Made by a program: the position numbers and the translations under genes. From positions 1 through 43,776 of the IMG/VR virus record IMGVR_UViG_3300031841_004368: a stretch of DNA of 43,776 bases. The stretch is one strand, 5' to 3'. The notes beneath the pieces were generated by a model. It worked only from the letters and a program-made list of their open reading frames with translations, did not search any database and had not been told where the DNA came from. The stretch is from a virus. Shown here one piece after another: positions 8,210 to 17,911 of the stretch (its first letter is position 1; each line of letters opens with the position of its first letter).

Positions 8210-8210
8210 C
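8200..8210 (+). repeat. Directional late-gene motif, copy before tail tube gene
   Basis: GGCAAATTAGC overlaps the TAG stop of the sigma-like gene and ends 26 bases before the tail tube ATG. Confidence 0.5.
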
Positions 8211-8236
8211 TCAAAGCAAATCTGCACTCTTGAGTA

Positions 8237-8716
8237 ATGGCTACAGGAGCATTTTTTAATAGCCTCGGGTATCGCCTCTACGTCGCGGCGGGCACGACCG
8301 CATCGGCAATCCCAACCGATGCCACTGGCATGACGGAGCTGATCTCCCTCACCAACGCCGGCATCCAAGGTTCTTCCGAGACTCAAGAAGTCCAAGACTA
8401 CGGCTCGACTCTTGGCTTCACGGCTGCAATCGTCACCACTCAGTCTTACTCCATCCCCTGCACGCTCAACCTCAACCTGAACGATCCGGGCTACGCGATT
8501 CTCAAGAACGCAGCACTCAACTCAGCCACCGGCACTACGGTCACTTGGTATCGCGAATCTCCCGAGATGAGTGCGACTGGTGATCCTGAGAAGCACGCCG
8601 GAGTCGCATTCGTCACCGACTTCTCCGAGAGTATTGAGGCAGGCACCGTGGCGACTGTCTCGTTCACCCTGGCCGGTTACGGGGCTTACAGCTACACAGC
8701 TGAGACCGACATCTAA
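8237..8716 (+). CDS. Major tail tube protein
   Basis: A 159-residue beta-rich protein. The start GAFFNSLGYRLYVAAG, the segment VQDYGSTLGFTAAIVTTQSYSIPCTLNLN and the end SIEAGTVATVSFTLAGYGAY are typical of lambda-gpV-like tube subunits, which open with a small domain and end in an IEAGxxxxxxFTLxGxG strand. It would polymerise into the tail tube around the tape measure. A strong terminator follows, as after the capsid gene, consistent with heavy expression. Confidence 0.8.
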   Translation: MATGAFFNSLGYRLYVAAGTTASAIPTDATGMTELISLTNAGIQGSSETQEVQDYGSTLGFTAAIVTTQSYSIPCTLNLNLNDPGYAILKNAALNSATGTTVTWYRESPEMSATGDPEKHAGVAFVTDFSESIEAGTVATVSFTLAGYGAYSYTAETDI

Positions 8717-8751
8717 TCCTGTCGATACATTAGTTGGGAGAGCAGAGCTGC

Positions 8752-8777
8752 AGCCCCGCTTGTCGGGGCTTTTTCTT
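8752..8777 (+). terminator. Terminator after the tail tube gene
   Basis: Stem AGCCCCG / CGGGGCT with a 5-base loop (8752-8770), followed by TTTTCTTT. Confidence 0.85.
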
Positions 8778-8778
8778 T

Positions 8779-8946
8779 ATGCCAGTCGAGACTGAGATGA
8801 CTGAAGACGGATGTGTGAAGATCACAGTGACCGAGGAAGGGATCACGGAGGTTGGTTGGGTGTCCTCGTTTCACTTGGTTGCTCCGAAAGTCACGCAGTT
8901 GGTTAGCAGCATTCGCAAGAAAGCGATGAACGCATTATTTACTTGA
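8779..8946 (+). CDS. Small acidic hypothetical protein
   Basis: A 55-residue protein starting at ATG 8779 immediately after the terminator's T-run. It contains VKITVTEEGITEVGWVSSFHLVAPKVTQLVSSIRKKAM. An upstream in-frame ATG at 8734 would translate through the terminator hairpin, so the later start is preferred. Its end overlaps the minus-strand gene at 8939 by eight bases. Being placed right behind a terminator, it would need read-through or its own promoter, so its reality is uncertain. Function unknown. Confidence 0.4.
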   Translation: MPVETEMTEDGCVKITVTEEGITEVGWVSSFHLVAPKVTQLVSSIRKKAMNALFT

Positions 8947-9397
8947 ACTGCTCTTGCAGGAACGGAAGCACAGGCACTCTTTCGCGTGCCAGTGTCACCC
9001 AGTCACGCGGAGTGCGATAGAACGGCGTGCCGTCGAGGCCTATGTAATCGCCCGTGATCACCTGCTCGGCGTAATAGGCATCCCAGCCGATTACAGCCGT
9101 GACCTTCTTGTTTCCCTTCGCGGGGTATGGTTTCTGCAGCGACGCGGCAAGGAAGCCGGTGTCGGAAATTTCGCGAACATCTTGCACTCTTCTTCCGTCA
9201 TTCTTATACCAAGTGACTGTACTTCCGGTTTCGCGCTCACGGTAGCCGGTCCATTTCTTGTTGTAAATTATCTCCGTACCTTCCTGGCCGATAAAATCCT
9301 GAAAATTAGACAGGCCCACATACAGCTCAAGAGCAAGCTCTTCACCGAACTGCTCAGTTGACTTGGTGAACCTAGATCTGCCTAATCTTACTGTCAT
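8939..9397 (-). CDS. Tail-completion protein, HK97 gp10-like (probable)
   Basis: A 152-residue protein on the minus strand inside the late module. A helical start (FTKSTEQFGEELALELYVGL) leads to DTGFLAASLQKPYP, VTAVIGWDAYYAEQVITGD and PRDWVTLARERVPVLPF. The run (S/D)TGxLxxSL, then a strand with YAxxV, then a final helix is the usual outline of HK97 gp10-like neck proteins. Start ATG 9397 overlaps the stop of the preceding gene (ATGA), so the two are coupled. Its orientation against the other head genes is unusual. Confidence 0.6.
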   Translation of the reverse strand: MTVRLGRSRFTKSTEQFGEELALELYVGLSNFQDFIGQEGTEIIYNKKWTGYRERETGSTVTWYKNDGRRVQDVREISDTGFLAASLQKPYPAKGNKKVTAVIGWDAYYAEQVITGDYIGLDGTPFYRTPRDWVTLARERVPVLPFLQEQFK

Positions 9398-9783
9398 CTC
9401 TGTCTCCTAGACACCAGCACAATCTTCTCCCCCAGCGCCTGAGCGAGCACACCACCAAGCAAACCAGTTTTCCCGTAAGGAGGATTCAGCTCAAGCACCT
9501 CACAATCCACAGCGGGCTCGGAAGCGAACGTAACGGACCCTGTAGAACCCACCAGCACACGACTGTCGAGCGTGCTTACTACATAGCCTTCATAATATGT
9601 CTGCTCAATGTCTACACCGGGGAACTGACGATTCCGTTGCTTATCGGACTTTAGGAACAGATCGACAGTGGCGGTTTCCTCCACCGGTTTGATATTTCCG
9701 GTTTCTGGATCCGTTATGGTTGCCTCCCCAGCCACTTTGAAAGAGGCAGAGGCGTTTTTTAGTCCGGTGAGAGCAGATGCCAT
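9394..9783 (-). CDS. Probable head-closure (stopper) protein
   Basis: A 129-residue beta-rich protein. Segments ETATVDLFLKSDK, VDIEQTYYEGYVVST and DCEVLELNPPYGKTGLLGGVLAQAL suggest a small barrel with an exposed loop, compatible with a neck stopper that seals the filled head. The function is inferred mainly from its coupling to the gp10-like gene downstream, since stopper then completion protein is the usual order. It starts at ATG 9783, directly after a minus-strand copy of the late motif. It diverges from the tape measure gene. Confidence 0.45.
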   Translation of the reverse strand: MASALTGLKNASASFKVAGEATITDPETGNIKPVEETATVDLFLKSDKQRNRQFPGVDIEQTYYEGYVVSTLDSRVLVGSTGSVTFASEPAVDCEVLELNPPYGKTGLLGGVLAQALGEKIVLVSRRQR

Positions 9784-9784
9784 G

Positions 9785-9808
9785 CCCTAACTTGCCAGGC
9801 AATCTTGG
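9785..9808. repeat. Divergent pair of late-gene motifs
   Basis: The minus strand reads GGCAAGTTAGGG (9796-9785), one base from the minus-strand ATG. The plus strand reads GGCAATCTTGG (9798-9808), 24 bases before the tape measure ATG. The two motifs are separated by a single base and form an inverted repeat, like the pair at 7036-7066. Confidence 0.65.
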
Positions 9809-9832
9809 TTTATAGGGCATTAGCAGGTAGAC

Positions 9833-12800
9833 ATGGCTCAAGGTGGCGACGGTTTAGATCTTGGCGCAGCTGAGATTAAGGTTGTCGTCGATTACAGCAG
9901 TGCGCTTGAGGGTGTCAAGCAGTTTAAGACCCAGTTCGACAGCACTTTAAGTGGGACTGGCGCCAATGTATTCCAGGGCATCGAGCAGCAGGCAATAGCC
10001 GCTGGACGCAAGGCTGCGAACTCCTTTGCGGCTGCTTTTAAGAAGGTCAAGATCGAGCCTGTCGTCAAGGCCGGCAACAAGAATGAGCTGTCTGAGATTC
10101 AGAAGCTGGTCCAGGAAGCGACAAAGCCTATTAAAGAGCGTGCAGGCGCACCACTAGCCCAGCTATTTAAGCTCCAGCCGCAGACCGTCGGGGACTACAA
10201 AGAGCTTGCAGCAGGTCTCGACAAGATCAGAAGCAATACTAATGCGGGTGCTTCTGAGATCGAGCTACTTAATAGGAAGATCGAGGATCTGAGGCTGTCA
10301 CTGAAGCTTCTGACTTCGACCGGCACGACAACTTTTGACGATCTACGGGAGAGCGCCCAAAGGACCATTCCTCTCACTAAGAAAATAGGTGACGCCATAC
10401 TTGGTGCGACGCCCGCGTGGGTTTCCTTCAGTACAAAAACAGTTGCCGATGTAATCCAGGCTCTTGATGCCACCGGGCAGAAGGCCACAGAACTGGCGCA
10501 AAAATTCAAGGGAGCAGCGAGCGCTGCGAAGGGCATCGTCAGCGTCACCAAGGACGTAGCAGGTGCCGGCTTCAATGTCGCTAAGCGTGGTGTTGGGGAT
10601 CTGTCTATCGTCGGAAGTGCTTTAGCCGGCAGAGAGTCTTCCCAGAAGTTGCTGAGCGATCGACTTCAAATCTTCAGGGATTTAGGCACAGAAGCGAAGA
10701 CAACAGCAGGTGCCATCACCCGTATCTCAGAGGGCGCCGGCCTTTTGGGTATCTCAGCCAACCTAGCTCCATCACTCGATGCACTCAGCGGTCTGACTGG
10801 TCTGATCAGAGAGGTTGTGACCTCAAGCGAGTCCATTGTCGATAAGGGTTTAAGCAAGCTGCCATTTGGCCTTGACGTTCTGGAACAAGTTCCCAACATT
10901 GGCTCAGGTGCGACTCGGATTCTGGATGAAACAGTTAAACAGGGATCCGCACTTGCGAACACACTCGCGCCGATTGGCGATCTAATCAACGACGTAGCAG
11001 CGCAGCTGACAGCAATAGGACCAGCAGGCGCCGTGGGCTTTGCAGCTGCTACAGCAGCCGCTGCTGCGCTTGAGAGCAAATTCAAGCTGATAGAGAAGTC
11101 AGTCAACGCCGTTGCGTCGAAGATCAAGTTCAATCTTGGTGAGATAAAGGCGGAGTTAGCAAAGCCTCTACCCTTGGGTGAGCTTGAGGATCTGCTCAAG
11201 GCTGAAAGATCTGGGCTCAGGGAAGTAACCCCCGGCTCACAAGAAGAGAAGAATGCTCTGATCACCATTGCATCGCTGGAGAATCAGATCACCGACCAGA
11301 AGAAAGCGCAGGAGCGGTTCACCAAGCAGATCACAATGAGCGAGAGGGAGCGCCTCAGTTATGTGAGGGCTGCGGTGGACCTTGAGCGTGTTGCAAAGAA
11401 CGAGAGAGGCCGACTACCTGCACTGCCCAGCACGCAGCAGCTTCAGCGGACAGTCGATAGTCAAGGTCGCGTTTTCCCTCAGCGGATCAACGGCACGATC
11501 GATTTCACCAATCCTCTGACGGTAGGCAACCAGTACACACCGGAGGGCCGGCGATTCTTCGGCGGTAACGCATTCGACAGTCTTGACAACCAGCTCACGA
11601 ATGCTCCAAGGACTGACTACCGCGACATTTTGCGCCGGTTTCTGGCGGCTGAGGATGGGTTTTTTGACAAGAGGATCGAGTTTTTCAGCAAGGAAGAGAA
11701 GAGGTTCAGTGACATTGATACTGCACGCAGGAATGACCGCAACCTGAAGGCATCTAAACGATCACGTTCGCGTCTAAATGCTTTTGCTGCGCTAAGTGGA
11801 GGTGATTACGCCTATGAGCAGTTCCTGAAGCAATCCGGCGCGGATATAGCCTCCCAGCTTGGGAGAATCCAGGACGATTTCGACACAGCAACGAACTTCA
11901 GGACTGCACTCGACGACCGGCGACGCAGCAGAGAACAGGAAGAAGCCGACCGCCGCCGCCGTCTGCGCCGCAAGCGCAGTAGGGAGAGGATTAACCGTGT
12001 CATTCAGGCGCGTAAACGGAATGCAGACAGACGCTCCGGTGCTTTGCAAGGCGGCTTAATCGGCGGCGGCTTCCCTCTGCTATTCGGGCAAGGCGCTTTG
12101 CCTGCCATTGGAGGTGGTATTGGAGGTGTTGTTGGTGGTCTTTTAGGCGGTCCGGGCGGGTCATTTGCCGGCAGTATCGTGGGCACTGCGATCTTCACTG
12201 CTCTTGACGGCCTAGCCAACAGTGCCAATACAGCAGCTGCGGCCCTTGAGAAACCAGTCGAGTCGCTGAATAAGCTGGTTGAGGGCAAGTTGATCACCAG
12301 CAGCACAGCGAACCTGGCCTCGACAGTTCAAGGACAAGGCCAGCTGGCACTGGCCCGTTTGATTATTGATCAGGGGTTAAGGGAAACCGGCGCTGACGAG
12401 CTTGTAAACCCAAGAAAAGCTCAGGAAGTCAAGGACAGAGAGTTTGTCGATACTCAAAACCAGATAGCAATCCAGAAACAGTTCGGCGGCTTTGACTTAG
12501 GCAGAGATATTCAGAGAGCCGTGTCTTTCTATACCGGAGTTTATGACGATCTTTCTACCAACTTTGCAATCGAAACAAGAGATGAAAACGGGGACTTACT
12601 TGTAAATCCCAGGCTTAGAGCCAGGGAGACATTAGCCGGAGCTGCTATAGGCAAATTGAAAGATGCAGCTGTTAAGGCAAAAATCATTACAGAAAAGGAA
12701 TACAATAAAGAGTTTATTGCTGGCCAGCTAGAGGCTGGCAACGTCGGGCAAAACCTACTTGGCACATTTCCCATTAGGTCAAAAGTCACAGAAGTAGGCC

Positions 12801-13939
12801 AAAATCTTATCGACTTTCTTAGGGGTAAAGACCCAGACTTTTTAACAAATATACCAGAATTTGCTGAGATATTCAATGAATCCAAAGAGTCTATTGCGGC
12901 TCAAGAAAAACTCTTGGGCAAGCAGAAAGACATATTCGGAGTAGATTTAGATCTGGCGAAAGTATCCGGCAAGGATGCAGATGCAGAAATAAAATTTCTT
13001 GAGAAGAAGCTAGGTCTTACGAGAAAATTTAATAGAGCAAACGAAGAGGTCATTCAGAACGATGCAGAGCGAAGTGCCGCGAATCAGAAGAACCTTGCAG
13101 CTGAGGAGCAAGCACTAAGGAGGATCAACGATCTCAAGGTCAAGTCCCTTCAGCAAGATCTCGCTTTCTCGAACAACATCTCTGCATTATCCCGCCAGCG
13201 AGTTGACCTACTGGCTGCGCAGGGCAAGGAAGACCCGTCAAGCTTCCTTCAGATACAGGGAGTTTTAAGTCAGTTCCTTGCTCAGCGGGATCAGGCCAAT
13301 CTTCTCTCGCAGGTCGCTGCTGAGGATTTTGAGAACGTAGAGGCAGGGAGGCGGGCCACTGAGGCCAGCGAGACTCTGAAGAACGGCTACCTAGAGGCCA
13401 ACCTAACCCTGAAGAAAGGTCTTGAGGACGCTCAGCGCCAGGCCCGCAACATCGGCTTCGCACTGAACGATGCGCTGGGCAATCTGGCCACGGCCCAGCA
13501 GGGCTTCGCAGGACTAGGGAACCTCCAGACCATCAGCGTAAGCGGCGGCCCTGACATTTTCGAGGCGTTCCGGGGCAAACGTGATCAAGCCCTGCAGCTG
13601 GCCAAGGATCTTGGAGTGACGCTGGACTTCGACGTACCGGTGAGCGGGGTGTTGACCGAGCGGTTCGCGAGGCGTCAGATCCGCGACTTCGACAAGTTCA
13701 TTGAGGCCGGCAGACCATTACGTGACGCCCGAGTAGGTGTTGAGGATGCTCAGCGTAGTAAGGATATAAGCGACGAGACGGTTCAGAACTTCAAAACTGC
13801 AATCGCATCTCTGAACAGTGAAGCCACCCCTGCAATGAGAGACCTAGCCACCAGCGTTGATAACCTGGCCAAGAAAGAATGGCGCATTGACATTCAAGTT
13901 GAGGGGCAACCTAGAGTCATCAGGGAAGGCGTTTACTAA
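9833..13939 (+). CDS. Tail tape measure protein
   Basis: At 1368 residues it is the largest protein here; it sets tail length and probably helps DNA entry. It is mostly helical and charged, with long heptad-like stretches (for example residues 1060-1110 and 1150-1210). A very glycine-rich hydrophobic stretch at about residues 734-790 (GGLIGGGFPLLFGQGALPA, then IGGGIGGVVGGLLGG) may enter the membrane. A strongly basic run RRRRLRRKRSRERINRV precedes it near 705-725. No lysozyme or peptidase domain is visible. It begins with MAQGGDGLDLGAAEIKVVVDY, a beta-strand opening seen in many tape measures. Base composition is locally richer in A and T around 12380-13080. Confidence 0.95.
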   Translation: MAQGGDGLDLGAAEIKVVVDYSSALEGVKQFKTQFDSTLSGTGANVFQGIEQQAIAAGRKAANSFAAAFKKVKIEPVVKAGNKNELSEIQKLVQEATKPIKERAGAPLAQLFKLQPQTVGDYKELAAGLDKIRSNTNAGASEIELLNRKIEDLRLSLKLLTSTGTTTFDDLRESAQRTIPLTKKIGDAILGATPAWVSFSTKTVADVIQALDATGQKATELAQKFKGAASAAKGIVSVTKDVAGAGFNVAKRGVGDLSIVGSALAGRESSQKLLSDRLQIFRDLGTEAKTTAGAITRISEGAGLLGISANLAPSLDALSGLTGLIREVVTSSESIVDKGLSKLPFGLDVLEQVPNIGSGATRILDETVKQGSALANTLAPIGDLINDVAAQLTAIGPAGAVGFAAATAAAAALESKFKLIEKSVNAVASKIKFNLGEIKAELAKPLPLGELEDLLKAERSGLREVTPGSQEEKNALITIASLENQITDQKKAQERFTKQITMSERERLSYVRAAVDLERVAKNERGRLPALPSTQQLQRTVDSQGRVFPQRINGTIDFTNPLTVGNQYTPEGRRFFGGNAFDSLDNQLTNAPRTDYRDILRRFLAAEDGFFDKRIEFFSKEEKRFSDIDTARRNDRNLKASKRSRSRLNAFAALSGGDYAYEQFLKQSGADIASQLGRIQDDFDTATNFRTALDDRRRSREQEEADRRRRLRRKRSRERINRVIQARKRNADRRSGALQGGLIGGGFPLLFGQGALPAIGGGIGGVVGGLLGGPGGSFAGSIVGTAIFTALDGLANSANTAAAALEKPVESLNKLVEGKLITSSTANLASTVQGQGQLALARLIIDQGLRETGADELVNPRKAQEVKDREFVDTQNQIAIQKQFGGFDLGRDIQRAVSFYTGVYDDLSTNFAIETRDENGDLLVNPRLRARETLAGAAIGKLKDAAVKAKIITEKEYNKEFIAGQLEAGNVGQNLLGTFPIRSKVTEVGQNLIDFLRGKDPDFLTNIPEFAEIFNESKESIAAQEKLLGKQKDIFGVDLDLAKVSGKDADAEIKFLEKKLGLTRKFNRANEEVIQNDAERSAANQKNLAAEEQALRRINDLKVKSLQQDLAFSNNISALSRQRVDLLAAQGKEDPSSFLQIQGVLSQFLAQRDQANLLSQVAAEDFENVEAGRRATEASETLKNGYLEANLTLKKGLEDAQRQARNIGFALNDALGNLATAQQGFAGLGNLQTISVSGGPDIFEAFRGKRDQALQLAKDLGVTLDFDVPVSGVLTERFARRQIRDFDKFIEAGRPLRDARVGVEDAQRSKDISDETVQNFKTAIASLNSEATPAMRDLATSVDNLAKKEWRIDIQVEGQPRVIREGVY

Positions 13940-14661
13940 TGACCGTTACGGTTGGCGGCCTGTCGTTTGGCAATCTGGTCGCCCAACCGTTGGAGTACGA
14001 CGGTGAGGCCAGATTCGGAAGGACCGCAACCGCCTGGCGCCTGCAGGGCCTGCTTACATTTGCGCAGTGGAGTCTGCTGCAATCCACCTACAAGGGCTGG
14101 CGAGACGTTCGCATAAACGACGAAGATTCACGCACCAGCAACTCGATCGGAACCACCGTCACATTCAGCGGCACCGCCGCCGGCATCACATGGACAAACA
14201 TACCCTGCTGGTTCAGCCAGGCGCCGTCCGGTGAGAGCAAGGGTCAATACGTCCAGTGTGACTTCACGCTGATCAATGCTGCCGAGGCACTACAAGCCCT
14301 GCAGGCAGACACCGAGGACAACTTCACCTTCGGGACGTTCACCTATGGCGCCGTGCTTAAGCTCCGCGCACCGGTCGAGACGTATGCTTTCCTCCCGCAG
14401 ATTCAGCAGACGGTCTCCGGCGCCCACTACATCTCCGGCCCGAACGCACTGACGGAGGCCTATCAAATCGAGGGCGAGACGGACTCCGCCGGATGGGCTC
14501 AAGTTCTCAGTCGCTACAGCACTGATGTGGCCGGCACACCATCAGTTGGCCAGTATTTCCCGACCGCCCCACCGGCAGCAGCAGCTGAGGCTCGAATTGA
14601 GAACGGCGTCAGATCGGACATCTTCGTTGTCTCGTTGTCACTGATCAAGGTGATCGGCTGA
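13939..14661 (+). CDS. Distal tail-like protein
   Basis: A 240-residue protein starting at an overlapping TAATG with the tape measure stop, so translation is coupled. The N terminus (VTVGGLSFGNLVAQPLEYDGEARFGRTATAWRLQGLLT) and beta-rich body fit a distal tail or minor tail protein that joins the tube to the hub. A probable flexible Ala/Pro segment (PTAPPAAAAEARIENGVRS) lies near residues 209-227. The assignment rests on position between tape measure and hub and on general character. Confidence 0.55.
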   Translation: MTVTVGGLSFGNLVAQPLEYDGEARFGRTATAWRLQGLLTFAQWSLLQSTYKGWRDVRINDEDSRTSNSIGTTVTFSGTAAGITWTNIPCWFSQAPSGESKGQYVQCDFTLINAAEALQALQADTEDNFTFGTFTYGAVLKLRAPVETYAFLPQIQQTVSGAHYISGPNALTEAYQIEGETDSAGWAQVLSRYSTDVAGTPSVGQYFPTAPPAAAAEARIENGVRSDIFVVSLSLIKVIG

Positions 14662-17600
14662 TGGCAATTACAGACATCCGGGCTCAATCCACCCTGAACG
14701 GGCTGCCAATCACGCAGGGCAGCGTCAGCGACTCCTTTGCGACGGGCGGCGGCTGGATCACCACCACCGGCCAAGTCACGTTATTAGGTCTTCATAGCTT
14801 TTCGATTGGTGGCACGGCGAGTATCAACACAATCCCGCGCACGCTCTATGTGCTGGGCGTGTGCCCGGATCCCTACAGCAACATCACGATCGTCACCGTC
14901 GGGTGTCGCCTCAGCGTTCTGCGCAATCAAGTCCCAGACATCAACCAAGAGCTTGAGGATTTGGAGCAGGAGCAGTGCGAGGACGACATCGACACCTACG
15001 CCGCCAGTGGGTTTCGCGGCCAAGGCGTGATTACGGATCTGGGCACCATCTGGTCGAAGTGCATGAATGAGCTTGGCTTCACCGGCTCTTTGACCTCTGG
15101 GATCAAGATCCATGTCAGCAAAAAAGACGGCTTCGACTTCTCTTCCGGGTATTTGCGAATAGCGGAAGAGATTCTGGTATCAGAGGCGAAGTACGCCTAC
15201 GCCGATGGCACGCAGATCCGTGTCATCACACCCGGCAATAGCGGTCTCTACATCTACGGCAACACCCTGCTGGATCTGTCGGCTTCCAGCACAACCGACG
15301 TTCCCAAGAAGGACGCGCTGATCAGGTATGAAACGGTTGAGATCACACCCCCCGACGACGGCGAAAACGTCCCAGAGGTAGAGGAGCCCGACGCATGGAC
15401 GAAGGATGAAACACAGGGCGAGAAGCCCCAGCGCGTCAAATACGAGCGCCGTGATAACGGCGTGGCGACCTACCTCTACAACCACGACTTCGTTTCCTAC
15501 ACCTCTAGCGAGACCACCTATTACGACGAGGTGAAGCCGCCGGATAATCCTACGTGCGAAGAACAGTCCTATGAGCCATCGTTCGAGGAGTTGGTCTCAG
15601 GGAAGATCAAGGAGCGCATCACGAAGCAACGGGTGACGCTCGGCAACGACTGTCAGGCCTACTGCGAGTTCCTGATTGATATAGAGAATGTCGAGCCCAA
15701 CTACGAGCTGGAGGGCTTTGTCACCACAACGGAGACTTACACCTACGACGACTTTGGGGAGCTGAGCAAGGTCGAGACAGTGACAGTCCAGCCTCAGTTC
15801 CTGGCGTTCTCAGATCTACCTAACCTGCTTGGGATCGATGGCGATTATGTGTCGCTGACCGCCTTCGACATGGAGGTGGAGAAGACCGTCGTTGAGTACA
15901 CCAACATCTACGAAAACGGCGGCTTCGTCAACGACCGGATCTACAAAACGGCATCAGGCGATTACAAACTGCTGAAGGGGCGCAAGACAAAGACTTCCCG
16001 GTACGTGCCCTACTTCAAAACCAACAACTTCCGCCACCGGCTTCAGGTGATGAGGGAGTTGGGTCAGCTGAGCAGCATCGAGGACATCGGATGGGTGTGG
16101 GACAACCTTGTGTTCCCGATCGGGCCAGGTGAGAACTGCGAGGCATCGAATCTGATCAGCAGCGAGATCGTCACCGAGGCCGGCAGGGACATCACCAGCT
16201 TTGTGCAGTCCCGCCCCACCGGGAAGCTGCCCGCGCAGAGCGGGGATATTACGCAAAGCAAGCTAGAGACTCCCGAGTTTCAGAACCTCACCAAGTCCGA
16301 GAAATTCACGTTTAGGGGGCATGACTTTGGCGAAGGATTCACTGAGTACAGCGTGCCCTTCACCGGCTCGGATTATTACAAGCGTTATGGATCACCTGGG
16401 AGCTATACATGGAGGAAGAAGGAAGGCGACCGTTCTAATTTGGGCCGGTGTGCTGAGTTACAGCACCGCATGGCTTTTGGTCGAACTGCTGCCTACACAG
16501 CCGTCATACCCGCTAGCCGGTGCCCTACGTCGCCGTTGTTTTCAGCACGCATCCAGAATCTTTCAGCGCAATTCATCTGCTCCGGCGTCACATGGCAGTT
16601 GAGCGACACCGGGGCCGTCGCGGCCCTTGACCTTGTGCTTTGGTCAAACACGGTCTCAGGATTCCTGCCTTCCTACCCCGGCACGCTGAACACAGTCTGG
16701 GATGTGACCTACAACGACCAGGGCGATTATCTGACCGCTTCTCAAATCTCCGACTATTTGGGCACGACCGAGTGGTATGTGGACAACAACAACACGGTGA
16801 CTCTTGACCCCAGCGGCACGGGTGATTATTCCAACACGCAGGGGAACCTTCTGCTTCCTGACGGTGAAGTTGCTGAGGGCAACCAGCCCCCGGTATGGGT
16901 CGAAGAGCAGTCGATCGAGCTTGTAACACAGACCACTTGCACCGCTAAGGTTTTAAGCCATGAGCTGACAAACACATTAGAGCAGGTCGATATAACCACA
17001 AGGTCATTGCTAATCTATGGGCCAAAGTGGATTTATCCACAAGCTGGGACGTTTACAAAATACTGCTCTGAAGCGCCCTACATCATTGACCGCTTCCTTG
17101 CTCTTGACCCAGGTAACTACACAGAATCATCGTCTGGCAACACCAAGCTAATACAGACCTACCCAGATTTGCTTGCAAACGCAGGAGCGTTCAGCTCAGC
17201 GGGTTTTGCGATTGATGCGAAGCAATTTACTTATCAACTAGAGTGCAACGCAGCAAGTTTCAGCTTGAGCGGCAGTGACGCAATCACCATTGCTGACAGG
17301 TTGGTTCCTGCTGATGCAGGATCCTTCACTCAGGCCACGCCAAACAATCTTTTGATACAGGAAGTTAGTGAACTGTTCTCCTACCCAAATTACAACGGGA
17401 CTACAACAACCACAGCAAATGGTGGGTACGCGATGACCACGTATAACACCTACACCAGCGCAAACTACGGAACACAGGTTGGTTGGTATGTGAGGTTTGC
17501 CAACCTTGACATCAACGGCAATAGCATTATCAGTCCTACTTATTTCAATACAACTGACACCTACCAGATTGAGTGGGGACCAGACAGCACTGTATGGAGA

Positions 17601-17903
17601 ATGACATTTCAAGGCTACAACACCTACTCCGGCTACATAAGGCTGTTGATGTATCAACCGAGTCTTGACGAGTATCCGTATGGAACGGATGACATGGTGT
17701 ATAGCCTTAACACACTTGGAGCGACCACTTTCAACGCAAACGGGGTGAGGATTCTGAATCTAGTAGAAAACGCCACCAGCTTTCTTGTCTATCACGGTAG
17801 TTACGGCCTGTCGGGCCAAGACGCGATATTCAAGAGGGCTCTTAATTTAAGTGCTTCATCAGGTTCTTATAGCGTTGCTGGCCAGGCCGCGACTCTGACT
17901 TAA
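14661..17903 (+). CDS. Tail hub / tip protein with a repetitive C terminus
   Basis: A 1080-residue protein whose start overlaps the previous stop (TGATG). Its position after the distal tail gene and its size suit the central hub that tops the tail and carries host-binding parts. The first 750 residues are beta-rich, with an acidic patch ELEDLEQEQCEDDID near 95-110. From about residue 790 onward, degenerate 15-25 residue units repeat: AGTFTKYCSEAPYII, PGNYTESSSGNTKLI, AGAFSSAGFAIDAKQF, AASFSLSGSDAITI, AGSFTQATPNNLLI and, at the end, SGSYSVAGQAATLT. Base composition becomes more A/T-rich from about 16930, suggesting that the repeat-bearing end was acquired separately. Confidence 0.65.
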   Translation: MAITDIRAQSTLNGLPITQGSVSDSFATGGGWITTTGQVTLLGLHSFSIGGTASINTIPRTLYVLGVCPDPYSNITIVTVGCRLSVLRNQVPDINQELEDLEQEQCEDDIDTYAASGFRGQGVITDLGTIWSKCMNELGFTGSLTSGIKIHVSKKDGFDFSSGYLRIAEEILVSEAKYAYADGTQIRVITPGNSGLYIYGNTLLDLSASSTTDVPKKDALIRYETVEITPPDDGENVPEVEEPDAWTKDETQGEKPQRVKYERRDNGVATYLYNHDFVSYTSSETTYYDEVKPPDNPTCEEQSYEPSFEELVSGKIKERITKQRVTLGNDCQAYCEFLIDIENVEPNYELEGFVTTTETYTYDDFGELSKVETVTVQPQFLAFSDLPNLLGIDGDYVSLTAFDMEVEKTVVEYTNIYENGGFVNDRIYKTASGDYKLLKGRKTKTSRYVPYFKTNNFRHRLQVMRELGQLSSIEDIGWVWDNLVFPIGPGENCEASNLISSEIVTEAGRDITSFVQSRPTGKLPAQSGDITQSKLETPEFQNLTKSEKFTFRGHDFGEGFTEYSVPFTGSDYYKRYGSPGSYTWRKKEGDRSNLGRCAELQHRMAFGRTAAYTAVIPASRCPTSPLFSARIQNLSAQFICSGVTWQLSDTGAVAALDLVLWSNTVSGFLPSYPGTLNTVWDVTYNDQGDYLTASQISDYLGTTEWYVDNNNTVTLDPSGTGDYSNTQGNLLLPDGEVAEGNQPPVWVEEQSIELVTQTTCTAKVLSHELTNTLEQVDITTRSLLIYGPKWIYPQAGTFTKYCSEAPYIIDRFLALDPGNYTESSSGNTKLIQTYPDLLANAGAFSSAGFAIDAKQFTYQLECNAASFSLSGSDAITIADRLVPADAGSFTQATPNNLLIQEVSELFSYPNYNGTTTTTANGGYAMTTYNTYTSANYGTQVGWYVRFANLDINGNSIISPTYFNTTDTYQIEWGPDSTVWRMTFQGYNTYSGYIRLLMYQPSLDEYPYGTDDMVYSLNTLGATTFNANGVRILNLVENATSFLVYHGSYGLSGQDAIFKRALNLSASSGSYSVAGQAATLT

Positions 17904-17911
17904 ATCCTTCA

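Noticed and set aside
10666-11268. Minus-strand frame of 200 residues within the tape measure gene
   Set aside because: Ser/Ala-rich low-complexity reverse-strand shadow; no start signal or neighbour on that strand.
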